DNA from: Kushneria aurantia DSM 21353
Lineage (GTDB): Bacteria > Pseudomonadota > Gammaproteobacteria > Pseudomonadales > Halomonadaceae
DNA: 64,000 nt
Reading direction: 5' to 3'
Assembly (NCBI RefSeq): GCF_000382245.1
Contig: NZ_KB907873.1
Span: 48,261 to 112,260, forward strand
Below, in pieces: positions 46,905-55,577 of this stretch. A model generated the notes under the pieces. The model was not told the origin of the DNA. It saw only the letters and a program-made list of their open reading frames with translations, and made no database searches. The first letter of the stretch is position 1. Every line of letters starts with the position of its first letter. Both the position numbers and the translations under genes were made by a program.

Positions 46905-48167
46905 ATGACCGAGCAACATCCGACAGCGCCCCGCCCCATGGCTGACCGGCATCTTTTTCGTTCACTGCGCGTTTTCAACTACCGCCTGTGGTTCTTCGGC
47001 GGACTGGTGTCCAATATCGGCACCTGGATGCAGCGCATCGCTCAGGACTGGTTGGTGCTGACCGTGCTGACGGCCAACAACGCCAGTGCGGTGGGCATTA
47101 CCATGGCACTTCAGTTCGGCCCGCAGCTCATACTGCTGCCGCTGACAGGGTTCGCCGCCGACTACTTCGATCGTCGCCGGTTGATCATGGTCTCCCAGGC
47201 GCTGCAGGGGCTTTTGGCACTGGGACTGGGGCTTTTGACCCTCAGCGGCGCGATTACCCTGTGGCAGGTGTACGCCTTTGCGCTGGCGCTGGGCTGTGTC
47301 AACGCCTTCGACGCGCCGGCGCGCCAGGTATTCGTCAACGATCTGGTAGGCGAGAAACTGCTCTCCAACGCGGTGGCGCTCAACTCCACCTCCTTCAACG
47401 CCGCCCGCATGGTGGGACCGGCAGTGGCAGGACTACTGATCGCGGCCGTCGGCAGCGGCTGGGTGTTTGTGCTCAACGCCGCCACCTTCGCCGCCGTACT
47501 GGGCGCGCTTGCGCTGCTGCGGGTTGCCGATCTGACGGTGGTGGCACGCACCAAAGGCGGGCGTAGCGGCCTGACGGAGGGTTTTCGCTACGTGCTGGGC
47601 CGTCCGGATCTGACGGCGCTGATGCTGATGCTGTTTCTGATCGGCACCTTCGGTTTCAACTTCCCGGTGTTGATCTCGACCATGTCGGTCAGCGTGTTCG
47701 GCGGTGACTCGGGGCAGTACGGTTTTCTGACCTCCTGCCTTGCCGTTGGCTCGATCAGCGGCGCGCTGCTTGCCGCCCGTCGCGAGCAGCCTCGTATGCG
47801 GCTCCTGCTGCTGTCGACGCTGGCGTTCGGCGTGTGCTGCACCATGGCCGCACTGGCGCCCAACGTGATCACCTTTGCACTGACGCTGATGCTGACCGGG
47901 CTGGCGGCACTGACCTTCATGACCGCTTCCAACGCCACGCTGCAGCTCTCCACCGCAGCGGAGATGCGCGGCCGCGTAATGGCACTGCGGATCGCCGTCA
48001 CGCTGGGCGGCACGCCGATCGGCGCCCCCATCGTCGGCGCGGTGGCCGATCACGCCGGGCCGCGCTGGGCGATGGGCGTTGCCGCGACGGCAGGTCTGGC
48101 AGCCGCCGCTATTGCCATGCGCGAGATGCGACGCCGCCGCCTGTCCTCGCCCCCTAAGCGTTCATGA
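46905..48167 (+). CDS. MFS exporter (EntS / MFS_3 type)
   Basis: A 420-residue major facilitator with 12 spans. N-terminal RSLRVFNYRLWFFGGLVSNIGTWMQRIAQDWLVL and the loop GFAADYFDRRRLIMVSQ are characteristic of the MFS_3 exporters that include EntS. No siderophore genes are near, so the substrate is unknown. The ATG lacks a strong ribosome site; an upstream ATG 21 codons earlier is a less likely start. The 3' end overlaps the convergent hydrolase by 14 bases. Confidence 0.88.
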   Translation: MTEQHPTAPRPMADRHLFRSLRVFNYRLWFFGGLVSNIGTWMQRIAQDWLVLTVLTANNASAVGITMALQFGPQLILLPLTGFAADYFDRRRLIMVSQALQGLLALGLGLLTLSGAITLWQVYAFALALGCVNAFDAPARQVFVNDLVGEKLLSNAVALNSTSFNAARMVGPAVAGLLIAAVGSGWVFVLNAATFAAVLGALALLRVADLTVVARTKGGRSGLTEGFRYVLGRPDLTALMLMLFLIGTFGFNFPVLISTMSVSVFGGDSGQYGFLTSCLAVGSISGALLAARREQPRMRLLLLSTLAFGVCCTMAALAPNVITFALTLMLTGLAALTFMTASNATLQLSTAAEMRGRVMALRIAVTLGGTPIGAPIVGAVADHAGPRWAMGVAATAGLAAAAIAMREMRRRRLSSPPKRS

Positions 48168-48777
48168 CCGACATCATCACCGCCAGCACATCGGTGCCTG
48201 GCGCGCGCGAGAAATCCGGCGCCAGCCGGGCCGCGAGGCTGACAACCGACGTGGGCGTAGCGCCGGCGGCCTCCATCTCACGAAAGGCCGCCTGTTCGCT
48301 GCGCGCAGATAGCCCGCCGATGGCATCCACCGCGTGGTAAACGCGGTAACCGGCGGCGAGCGCGTCCAGTACGCTCTGCAGCACCACCACCTCGGCAGCG
48401 AAGCCGCAGACCACCAGCACCGGCCGCTCGGCGCCCGCCAGCGCCTCACGGGTGGGGGCGTCCTGCAGCGCCCCCGGAGTGACCCGATGCAGGATATTGC
48501 CGTCGCGGCTCCAGGGCGCGAGCGCCTCAACCATGGTAGGGTCCATGCCCGCCTGGGCGGCCACACTGAACCACATCGGCATATCGAGAAGGGAGGCGAT
48601 CTCGGCCAGCCCGACAGCCGAGCGGGTCATCGCCTCGGGGGCAAGCGTGACGCTGTTGCCGACCAGCGCAGGCTGCAGGTCGGCAAACACGACCTGTACC
48701 TGTGCAGGCTTTATGGCCGCACCGGCCGCTCGTGAACCGGGCCCTGCAGCCCTCGTGTCATCTGTGGCTTGCGTCAT
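48154..48777 (-). CDS. Isochorismatase-family cysteine hydrolase
   Basis: A 207-residue protein of the isochorismatase-like fold (nicotinamidases, carbamoylases and similar). The catalytic Asp is in VVFADLQPALV and the nucleophilic Cys in VLVVCGFAAEVVVLQSVLDA. The catalytic Lys expected in the middle of the triad is not obvious: the corresponding segment reads GNILHRVTPGALQD. The substrate cannot be assigned. Just upstream on the same strand is the aldo/keto reductase gene, 35 bases away. Confidence 0.82.
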   Translation of the reverse strand: MTQATDDTRAAGPGSRAAGAAIKPAQVQVVFADLQPALVGNSVTLAPEAMTRSAVGLAEIASLLDMPMWFSVAAQAGMDPTMVEALAPWSRDGNILHRVTPGALQDAPTREALAGAERPVLVVCGFAAEVVVLQSVLDALAAGYRVYHAVDAIGGLSARSEQAAFREMEAAGATPTSVVSLAARLAPDFSRAPGTDVLAVMMSVMNA

Positions 48778-48812
48778 TGTCGGGCTCCTGTCTCACTGGC
48801 GTCCCATGGCAG

Positions 48813-49910
48813 CTATTTTTTGTCGCCACCGAGCGGCGCATTGGCACCCTCGCCCACTACCGCGCCCACGGGATGTTCGGCCCGATCGACGAAGCGCGTG
48901 CGCATCGCCTCGCCGAAGTTGCCGTAGGGGTAGCTCTTTTCCGGCACCGGACGGCTCAGCTTTTCGAGCCGCTGATGGGTCTCCTCGCCGAGATCCAGCG
49001 CTACCGCACCCAGATTGTCTTCCAGATGGGCGAGAGTGCGCACGCCGCAGATCGGCGCGGTCACCCCGGGGTGGTTCATCAGCCAGTTGAGCGCTACCTG
49101 CGAAGGCGTGGCGCCCAGCTTGCCGGCGGCGTCGCGCACCGCATCGATAACCTGCCAGGCGCGCTCGGTACCGGCAAATTCGGCGATCGTCCACTGCCAC
49201 ATGGGGTTGTCGGAACCGGCGCGGGTGTTGGCATCCGGCGCGTCGTTACGCTTGTACTTGCCACTCAGCAGACCGCCCGCCAACGGCGACCAGGGCAGAA
49301 TGCCCATGCCGTTGTGTCGCGACGCCGGTACGATCTCCCACTCGATCTCGCGCGACAGCAGGTTGTACTGCGGCTGCAGTGACACCGGCGCCCTGACGCC
49401 CATTTCACGGGCAGTCGAGACCATGCGCTGGATCTCCCAGCCGTTGAAGTTGGAGAGCCCGAAATAGTGAATTCTGCCGGCGCGAGTGGCGTCGTCCAGA
49501 AAACCGAGCGTCTCTTCCATGGGGGTCAGCGGATCGGTGCCGTGGAGCTGATAGAGATCGACGCTGTCGACCTGCAGGCGCCTCAGGGAGGCCTCCAGCG
49601 CGCGGTGCAGATGGCGACGCGACAGCCCCTGGGCGTTGACCTCCTCGCCGGTGGGATAGCGCGCCTTGGTCGCCAGCACCACGCGGTCGGTGATGTCCTT
49701 CGGGCGGTCGGCCAGCCAGCGGCCCACCACCTCTTCGGCACCGCCATCGACATAGACATCCGCCGTATCGATCAGCGTGCCCCCCGCCTCGACGAAGCGG
49801 TCGAGAATGGCGAAAGCCTCCTTTTCCGGCGTTTCATTGCCGAAGTACATGGTGCCCAGAGCCAGTTTCGAGACGGCCATTCCGGAGTGGCCCAGCATGC
49901 GATATTCCAT
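48813..49910 (-). CDS. Aldo/keto reductase
   Basis: A 365-residue NADPH-dependent reductase of the aldo/keto family, (beta/alpha)8 barrel. The catalytic tetrad is visible: Asp and Tyr in LIDTADVYVDGG, Lys in VVLATKARY and His in DLYQLHGTDP. The GLSNFNGWEI and cofactor-binding GVRTLAHLEDNLGA segments are normal. It resembles the YajO/Tas group. Probably co-transcribed with the hydrolase that follows. Confidence 0.9.
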   Translation of the reverse strand: MEYRMLGHSGMAVSKLALGTMYFGNETPEKEAFAILDRFVEAGGTLIDTADVYVDGGAEEVVGRWLADRPKDITDRVVLATKARYPTGEEVNAQGLSRRHLHRALEASLRRLQVDSVDLYQLHGTDPLTPMEETLGFLDDATRAGRIHYFGLSNFNGWEIQRMVSTAREMGVRAPVSLQPQYNLLSREIEWEIVPASRHNGMGILPWSPLAGGLLSGKYKRNDAPDANTRAGSDNPMWQWTIAEFAGTERAWQVIDAVRDAAGKLGATPSQVALNWLMNHPGVTAPICGVRTLAHLEDNLGAVALDLGEETHQRLEKLSRPVPEKSYPYGNFGEAMRTRFVDRAEHPVGAVVGEGANAPLGGDKK

Positions 49911-50159
49911 TGTTCGCTTCTCCTGACGATAACGATTCCTGCCCGGCGCCGGCGCGCCGAACTGTTTTTCTGTTATAGAAGACGCACCCGGTCAAGGCGA
50001 GGCGTGACGGGCGCATAGCAGTCATGAGATTTCCTTCTGAATCGTGATACACACCCCTCTACCTGTGGCGCTGCTCGAGTCACTGCGACCATGGGTCACT
50101 GGTATCACCCGGTGTGCTGGTGTATTCAGAAAAGAGGTTTATCTCCAGGAGGAAAAGCG

Positions 50160-51236
50160 ATGAACAGCGATGCACGCAGCATGCAGGCCGCCCGCTGGTA
50201 CGCCGCCCGTGATATCCGTGTCGAGACAGTCGAGGTGCCCACCCTCCACGACCCTCACCAGGTCAGGGTGCGTGTCGCCGCTTGCGGTATCTGCGGCAGC
50301 GATCTGCACGAGTATGCCGCCGGCCCGATCTTTATACCGGTGGCCCAACCCCACCCGATCAGCGGCGAGAAAGCCCCCATCATTATGGGGCACGAGTTCG
50401 CGGGTGAAGTGGTCGAGGTGGGCGAGGCGGTCACCCGGGTCAAGGTTGGCGATCGCGTGGCGATCGAGCCGATTCTGTCGCCCTACAAGGATGGCGCCTA
50501 TGTCATGGAGCGCTACAACCTGTCGCCCCAGCTCGGTTTCCACGGCCTCTCCGGTGGCGGCGGCGGCTTCGCCGAATTCACCGTGGTGGGCGAGCACATG
50601 GTGCACCGGCTGCCGGAAGGCCTCTCCTACGAGCAGGGTGCCCTGGTCGAGCCCGCCGCCGTGGGCCTGCACGCCGTGCGCAAGAGTTCGCTGAAGGCCG
50701 GCGACAACGCCGTGGTGTTCGGTGCCGGCCCTATCGGGCTGATGGTGATCGAATCACTCAAGGCAGCGGGCGCTTCACACATTTATGCCGTCGAGGTCTC
50801 CGCCGCACGCAAACAGCGCGCCGCCGATCTGGGCGCGGAGGTGCTCGACCCCACCGAAGGCGACGTGGTGGAGAAGATCACGGCACTGACCGAGGGCGGC
50901 GCCGACTTCGCTTTCGAAGTCACCGGCCTGCCCGCGGTGCTCAATCAGGCGATCGACTGCACCCATCCGGGCGGCGAAACCGTGATCGTCAGCATCTGGG
51001 AGAAAGAGGCCTCGATACCCCCCAACCATCTGGTGATTCAGGAGCGCACCCTGAAAGGCATTATCGCCTATCGCCATATCTATCCGGCGGTGCTGGCGCT
51101 GATGCAGCAGGGTTACTTCCGCGTCGAGGACCTGGTGACCGAGCGCATCGCGCTGGAGGACGTGGTCGAGAAGGGCTTCGAAGCCCTGCTGGCGGATAAA
51201 AGCCAGGTCAAGATCATGGTCAGCCCCGCACGCTAA
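50160..51236 (+). CDS. 2,3-butanediol dehydrogenase-like zinc dehydrogenase
   Basis: A 358-residue medium-chain dehydrogenase of the (R,R)-butanediol dehydrogenase / sorbitol dehydrogenase group. Catalytic zinc ligands are C42 (CGICGSDLHEY), H78 and E79 (GHEFAGEV); NAD binding is VVFGAGPIGLMVIESLKAAG. The loop that in Bacillus BdhA holds four structural-zinc cysteines reads EPILSPYKDGAYVMERYNLS and contains none. The sequence LGFHGLSGGGGGFAEF after it is a strong family match. A perfect AGGAGG site precedes the ATG. Confidence 0.88.
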   Translation: MNSDARSMQAARWYAARDIRVETVEVPTLHDPHQVRVRVAACGICGSDLHEYAAGPIFIPVAQPHPISGEKAPIIMGHEFAGEVVEVGEAVTRVKVGDRVAIEPILSPYKDGAYVMERYNLSPQLGFHGLSGGGGGFAEFTVVGEHMVHRLPEGLSYEQGALVEPAAVGLHAVRKSSLKAGDNAVVFGAGPIGLMVIESLKAAGASHIYAVEVSAARKQRAADLGAEVLDPTEGDVVEKITALTEGGADFAFEVTGLPAVLNQAIDCTHPGGETVIVSIWEKEASIPPNHLVIQERTLKGIIAYRHIYPAVLALMQQGYFRVEDLVTERIALEDVVEKGFEALLADKSQVKIMVSPAR

Positions 51237-51495
51237 GGCGCGTCACCATGCGCGATATCACCCACGCCGTGGCGGAAGCGGCCGGGTGGCTGAAGTCGAC
51301 CTCTTCCGAATGGATGCAGATACGGCGTTTCAGGGCGGTGGCGAGCCATTCCCGGATCCTGAGCAGACCGAGTGGTGCCTTCAGTTGCGCCGGGATATAC
51401 GTCTCGAAGGCTGACGGACCGTAGCGCGGGTACAGCGCGGGAATGGCCGACACGCTCTCCGGCGTTATCAGACAGACCGCAGGGCTATCGCCCAC
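51220..51495 (-). CDS. Hypothetical protein
   Basis: A frame of 91 codons from a GTG, open for a further ~35 codons upstream (reading IELASLSVGRDTYDIHPGRY), with amino-acid composition like a real protein (YGPSAFETYIPAQLKAPLGL, RIREWLATALKRRICIH). No family was recognised, there is no clear ATG or ribosome site, and its 3' end overlaps the butanediol dehydrogenase gene by 17 bases. It could be a decayed gene. It is the only coding candidate in the 455 bases between the flanking plus-strand genes. Confidence 0.35.
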   Translation of the reverse strand: MGDSPAVCLITPESVSAIPALYPRYGPSAFETYIPAQLKAPLGLLRIREWLATALKRRICIHSEEVDFSHPAASATAWVISRMVTRLSVRG

Positions 51496-51691
51496 CCGAT
51501 AGCGACCAGGATGAATATCGTAGGTATCGCGCCCTACCGAAAGCGATGCCAGCTCGATCTCGCTCGGTTGACACAGGAAGCTGCCGAAACGTCACCGGCG
51601 AGAGCGGCATCGCCCCCTCTTCCTGACTACTATATAAAGGTGAAAACGGCGAGCATCATAGCAAACGCAATCCAGAGAGCGAGGAACGGGC

Positions 51692-53185
51692 ATGACCGGG
51701 CAAACGGAACCGACGCGCAAGGCACTCTACGAGCAGGCCCGGCAGCGAGGCATCGAAGGGCGTTCATCGATGAGCAAGGAGGCGCTTTCGGCAGCGCTCG
51801 AACGCGACACTCACGACGACGCCAGCCCGGTCGTGGCCTCGCGTTTTGATACCTTCCGCCGGCTGGCCGAAGCGGTAGCGGCGGGCGAGTTCATCCTTCG
51901 CCCACGGGTGCTCACCGGCCATGAACGCCGCCGTCACGTGCGCCAGTGCCTGCGTGAGGATCACGAAACGCGCATCGCCGAATCCTCCGAAGGTGCAGCG
52001 ATCAAGTTCAACGAGCTGTCGGACTCGATGTACTCCTTCTTTCGCGGCACGGCGCTGCTGTTTTACCGCGACATGGCCGGCGACGACGGCTGGATGCCTA
52101 CCGTGCTCGCGCTCGGTGACGTCCATCCGGAAAATTTCGGCGTCATGCCCAATGCCAATAACGTGCCCATCTTCTCGGTCAACGACTTCGACGAAGCCTA
52201 CTACGCCCCCTTCAGCTGGGATATCAAGCGCGGCGCAGTGGGTTTCATGATCGCGGCGGAGACCGAAGGCGAGCTCGAACGCAAGCAGCAGATCAAGGTC
52301 GTGCGCCACTTCGTCAAGGGCTATATCGAGGATATGCAGCGCCTGGCGCAGGAAGGCACCGAGCAGGACGAGGAGATGCGTTACGACAACGCGCCGAAAC
52401 TGATCCGCAAGCTGTTCGAGGACGCCCACGAAGAGCGCGACGAGTGGCTGATGGATGACTACCTCAACGATACCAAAAGCGGTTTCCGCTCGACCAAAAA
52501 ACTGGTGCCGATCTCCTCGCGTCGCGACGAATTTCAGAAGATCACTCACCGTCTGGTGAAGGAAAACGGCATCGACGTCCCCGGGCGCGCCAAGGGCATG
52601 CGCGTGAAGGACGTGGCGATACGGCGCGGCCAGGGCACCGCCTCGCTGGGCCTCAACCGCTACTACGTGCTGATCGAAGGGCCGCTGCGCGACGGCAGCG
52701 ACGATTTGATCATCGAATACAAACAGGCCCGGCGCTCGGCGCTCTCCGGCCTTGTACCCCCTTCCGCCTACATCATGGATACCCTCGCCGAGCGCGTCAG
52801 CCACGCCCAGGCGGTACATCTGACCCGCGGCGACGTCTTTTATGGCCACATCGAGTTCGAGGGCCACAGCTACCTGTCACGCGAGCGTGCGCCCTTTCGC
52901 GACAGCATCGACCTCGACGACCTGTCCAAAAGCGATTGGAAAAAATACGCCCGTATCTGTGGCCAGGTGCTGGCGCGGGTGCATGCCATGTCGGACGAGG
53001 CCGGTAACCTCGATTACGACATCGAGCCAGCAATCGTCAACGCCATTGAGCCCGAGGCGCTGTTTACCGCCGATATGGTGGAATACGCCATCGAGGCCGC
53101 CGACCGCGTGCGCCGGGACCACGCACTGTTTCGTGAAGACCATGCGCGTGGGGCGTTTACGCAGCTGGATGTCGTGCATCGTTGA
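51692..53185 (+). CDS. DUF2252 protein (kinase-like fold)
   Basis: A 497-residue DUF2252 protein. The first ~40 residues (TRKALYEQARQRGIEGRSSM) look like a Rho-N/SAP-type helix-extended-helix. The core has FFRGTALLFYRDMA, the aminoglycoside-phosphotransferase-like LALGDVHPENFGVM, and VNDFDEAYYAPFSWDIKR. The family is thought to be related to protein kinases and antibiotic kinases, but no activity has been assigned to my knowledge. An ATG with a GCGAGGAACG site was chosen. Followed by 215 bases without a gene. Confidence 0.88.
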   Translation: MTGQTEPTRKALYEQARQRGIEGRSSMSKEALSAALERDTHDDASPVVASRFDTFRRLAEAVAAGEFILRPRVLTGHERRRHVRQCLREDHETRIAESSEGAAIKFNELSDSMYSFFRGTALLFYRDMAGDDGWMPTVLALGDVHPENFGVMPNANNVPIFSVNDFDEAYYAPFSWDIKRGAVGFMIAAETEGELERKQQIKVVRHFVKGYIEDMQRLAQEGTEQDEEMRYDNAPKLIRKLFEDAHEERDEWLMDDYLNDTKSGFRSTKKLVPISSRRDEFQKITHRLVKENGIDVPGRAKGMRVKDVAIRRGQGTASLGLNRYYVLIEGPLRDGSDDLIIEYKQARRSALSGLVPPSAYIMDTLAERVSHAQAVHLTRGDVFYGHIEFEGHSYLSRERAPFRDSIDLDDLSKSDWKKYARICGQVLARVHAMSDEAGNLDYDIEPAIVNAIEPEALFTADMVEYAIEAADRVRRDHALFREDHARGAFTQLDVVHR

Positions 53186-53400
53186 AGCGACAAACACTCA
53201 TGACTGCCGGGTTTGGCCTCGAGCCCGGCAGGTTACGACATGCCTGCCATAACTTAAGTCGCTATTTATTAACGTCTGCCAGAATCCGCCATCGTCTTGA
53301 CGCAGGGAATAGCCCAGGGTGTCGATAACGTGCCGGGGCCATAAAACTCCCCTGCTTTCCGGCCCTGCCACTTTTCATCGACATCTCAAGAGGTGTATCC

Positions 53401-55062
53401 ATGCGCCACTGGCCTGCCTGGAGCGTCACGACCGTTCATCTGCTCATCGCAATGCTCGTCGGCATTGCGCTGGGCAGCATTGTCCAGACCCAGTTCAATC
53501 TGGCGGCCCTGCAGCAGATCGGCGCCGAGATTTCCATGGCGCAGCGTCTCATGACCACCCTCGAGGACCTGATAACCTTCGCACCGGTGTATGCCCTGCT
53601 TTTTTCACCGGGGTTCCTGATATCGCAGGGCGTGGCACTGGTACTGTCGCGCATGATGTTCAGCGGTCGATATCCGGTGGCGCTGTGTGGCCTGCTGGCA
53701 ATGGCCGCGCTGTTCACCACCCTTGTGCTGGTGAACCACTTCGCGCCCATTCCCACGCTGATCGCGGCGACCAGAACGATACCCGGCACGCTCGCCATGG
53801 TGGTCAGTGCCGGCATCGCCGGGGTGATAATGGCCCTGTTACAACGCCACCGGCCTGCACCAGCCCACAGGGTCAACGCCAAAGCACCGCTGGCACTGCT
53901 GCTGCCGGCACTCGGCGCGTTCGGCTTTTCCCTCAACTCCGAGGCGCTGGCGCAGGCCGAGTCCGCGCCGGCATATCGAATCGAGACCGTCGCAGAGGGG
54001 CTCGAACACCCCTGGTCGCTGGCCTTTTTACCCGATGGGCGCATGCTGGTCACCGAACGCCCCGGGCGGCTCAGGCTGCTGAGCGCCGAGGGGGCAACAC
54101 TTAACCCCTCATTGACAGGCGTGCCCGAGGTGTTCGCATCCGGCCAGTCAGGCCTTTTCGACGTGCTGCCCTCCCCCACCTTCGCGCAGGACCGCCAGCT
54201 CTATCTAAGCTACGCCTGCGGCACCATAGCGGCCAATCACACCTGCCTGGCCCGCGCTACCCTGGGGGAGAACGGGCTCGAGCAGGTCGAGGAGCTGTTT
54301 CGCGTGGAACCGGCCAAACAGGGCAACGCCCACTTCGGCGGGCGTTTGGCGTGGCTGGCCGACGGCACGCTGATCATGACACTGGGAGATGGTTTCAACT
54401 ACCGCGAGCAGGCCCAGAACCTGAGCAACCATATCGGCAGCATCGTACGGCTCAACCCGGATGGCAGCGTACCGGACGACAACCCCTTTGTGGCGGGAGG
54501 TGAACCACAGGGATCGCTGAACCAGCTTTCCGATGCACCGCCCCGCCCGGAGATATACAGCTACGGCCATCGCAACCTGCAGGGGCTGGTCGTTGACAAT
54601 AACGACCGGATCATCACCCATGAGCACGGCCCGCGAGGCGGCGACGAGATCAACATCATCACGGCGGGCAGCAACTACGGCTGGCCGGTGACCACTCATG
54701 GGCTCGATTACAGCGGCGCCCATATCACACCCTTCGAAACGTATCCCGGCATCCAGCCGCCGCTTTACCAATGGACGCCCTCGATCGCCCCCTCCGGCAT
54801 GACCCGCTATGACGGCGAGCTGTTTCCCGAGTGGCGGGGCGACCTGCTAGTGGGCTCGCTGGTCAACCGCGAAGTACACCGCATACGGCTTTCCGACGAC
54901 CACCGCCAGGCCGAAGATGTAGAAGGACTGTTTGGCGAGCTGGAAGCGCGTATTCGCGATGTGCGCACCGGCCCCGACGGCGCCCTTTACCTGCTGACCG
55001 ATAGCCCCGAAGGGCGAGTGTTGCGGGTGACGCCTGCCCGTGGGTCGTCGGTTTTTCGATGA
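53401..55062 (+). CDS. PQQ-type sugar dehydrogenase fused to an N-terminal multi-span membrane domain
   Basis: A 553-residue protein. Residues about 10-150 hold four membrane spans (for example LLIAMLVGIALGSIV and GTLAMVVSAGIAGVIMALL) not found in soluble family members. Residues about 155-185 (NAKAPLALLLPALGAFGF, then a SEALAQA site) look like the signal peptide of an ordinary periplasmic dehydrogenase and would be a fifth span. The rest is a six-bladed propeller of the PQQ aldose dehydrogenase (Asd/YliI) family: EGLEHPWSLAFLPDGRMLVT, SYGHRNLQGL with the catalytic His, HEHGPRGGDEINII and NYGWP. The likely reaction is periplasmic sugar oxidation with electrons passed to quinone. PQQ would come from the pqq operon at 8-11 kb. 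Confidence 0.9.
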   Translation: MRHWPAWSVTTVHLLIAMLVGIALGSIVQTQFNLAALQQIGAEISMAQRLMTTLEDLITFAPVYALLFSPGFLISQGVALVLSRMMFSGRYPVALCGLLAMAALFTTLVLVNHFAPIPTLIAATRTIPGTLAMVVSAGIAGVIMALLQRHRPAPAHRVNAKAPLALLLPALGAFGFSLNSEALAQAESAPAYRIETVAEGLEHPWSLAFLPDGRMLVTERPGRLRLLSAEGATLNPSLTGVPEVFASGQSGLFDVLPSPTFAQDRQLYLSYACGTIAANHTCLARATLGENGLEQVEELFRVEPAKQGNAHFGGRLAWLADGTLIMTLGDGFNYREQAQNLSNHIGSIVRLNPDGSVPDDNPFVAGGEPQGSLNQLSDAPPRPEIYSYGHRNLQGLVVDNNDRIITHEHGPRGGDEINIITAGSNYGWPVTTHGLDYSGAHITPFETYPGIQPPLYQWTPSIAPSGMTRYDGELFPEWRGDLLVGSLVNREVHRIRLSDDHRQAEDVEGLFGELEARIRDVRTGPDGALYLLTDSPEGRVLRVTPARGSSVFR

Positions 55063-55175
55063 CATCACCCTCCGCGCCAGGCGATCATGTCGGCTCGACG
55101 GTTTTCCCTGCCATCAAGGCAATCATCAGGACATGGCCATCGTGTGGCCAGCATAACTGCAAGGAAGGCCTGGAG

Positions 55176-55499
55176 ATGCAACATTCGCAAGTGGACGTCG
55201 GTGGAGGTATCGAGCTTCACGTTGCAGAGCTTGGTGAAGGCAAGCCTGTCCTGTTCTGCCACGGCTTTCCGGATACCTGGCTCGGCTGGCGACGGCAGAT
55301 GGAGGCCGTCGCGGCTGCTGGCTATCGGGCAATCGCGATCGATTGCGTCGATACTGCGACCGGTACGGAATACGACCGACAGTCCGGCACCGCCAGATGC
55401 ACCGTCGCCCCAAGCCAGGACTACCACGCCTGTTCGAACGCCCACGTTATCGTGCAGCGCAATGTGATAGACCCGCCTTATTTCACGAGGGCGGGATAA
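55176..55499 (+). pseudogene. Alpha/beta-hydrolase (epoxide-hydrolase-like), 5' fragment
   Basis: The first ~55 codons encode the N-terminus of an alpha/beta hydrolase, with GIELHVAELGEGKPVLFCHG and FPDTWLGWRRQMEAVAAAGYR, including the HGFPDTW oxyanion motif. From about 55343 on the frame no longer resembles the family; nucleophile, acid and His are all missing. A good AAGGAAG site precedes the ATG. The break lies ~160 bases before the IS1380-type element, so insertion or deletion associated with that element is a plausible cause. Confidence 0.75.
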
Positions 55500-55509
55500 A
55501 AACGAAGAT

Positions 55510-55577
55510 GGCGAGTGGTTTTCTCCTGTAGAATCAATCTGTTCCAGTCAGAACCTGATTCAGGAGGACCACTCGCC
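55510..55577 (+). promoter_or_regulatory. Inverted repeat covering the transposase ribosome site
   Basis: The left arm GGCGAGTGG (55510-55518) plus CTCCTG (55523-55528) pairs with CAGGAG (55561-55566) plus CCACTCGCC (55569-55577). The right arm contains the AGGAGG ribosome site and ends at the base before the ATG. In a transcript entering from outside, the site would be buried in the hairpin. Confidence 0.7.

Noticed and set aside
55065..55445. Minus-strand frame over the hydrolase fragment
   Set aside because: Gly- and Val-rich sequence with no recognised motif; most of it mirrors the hydrolase fragment, so it is not reported as a gene.
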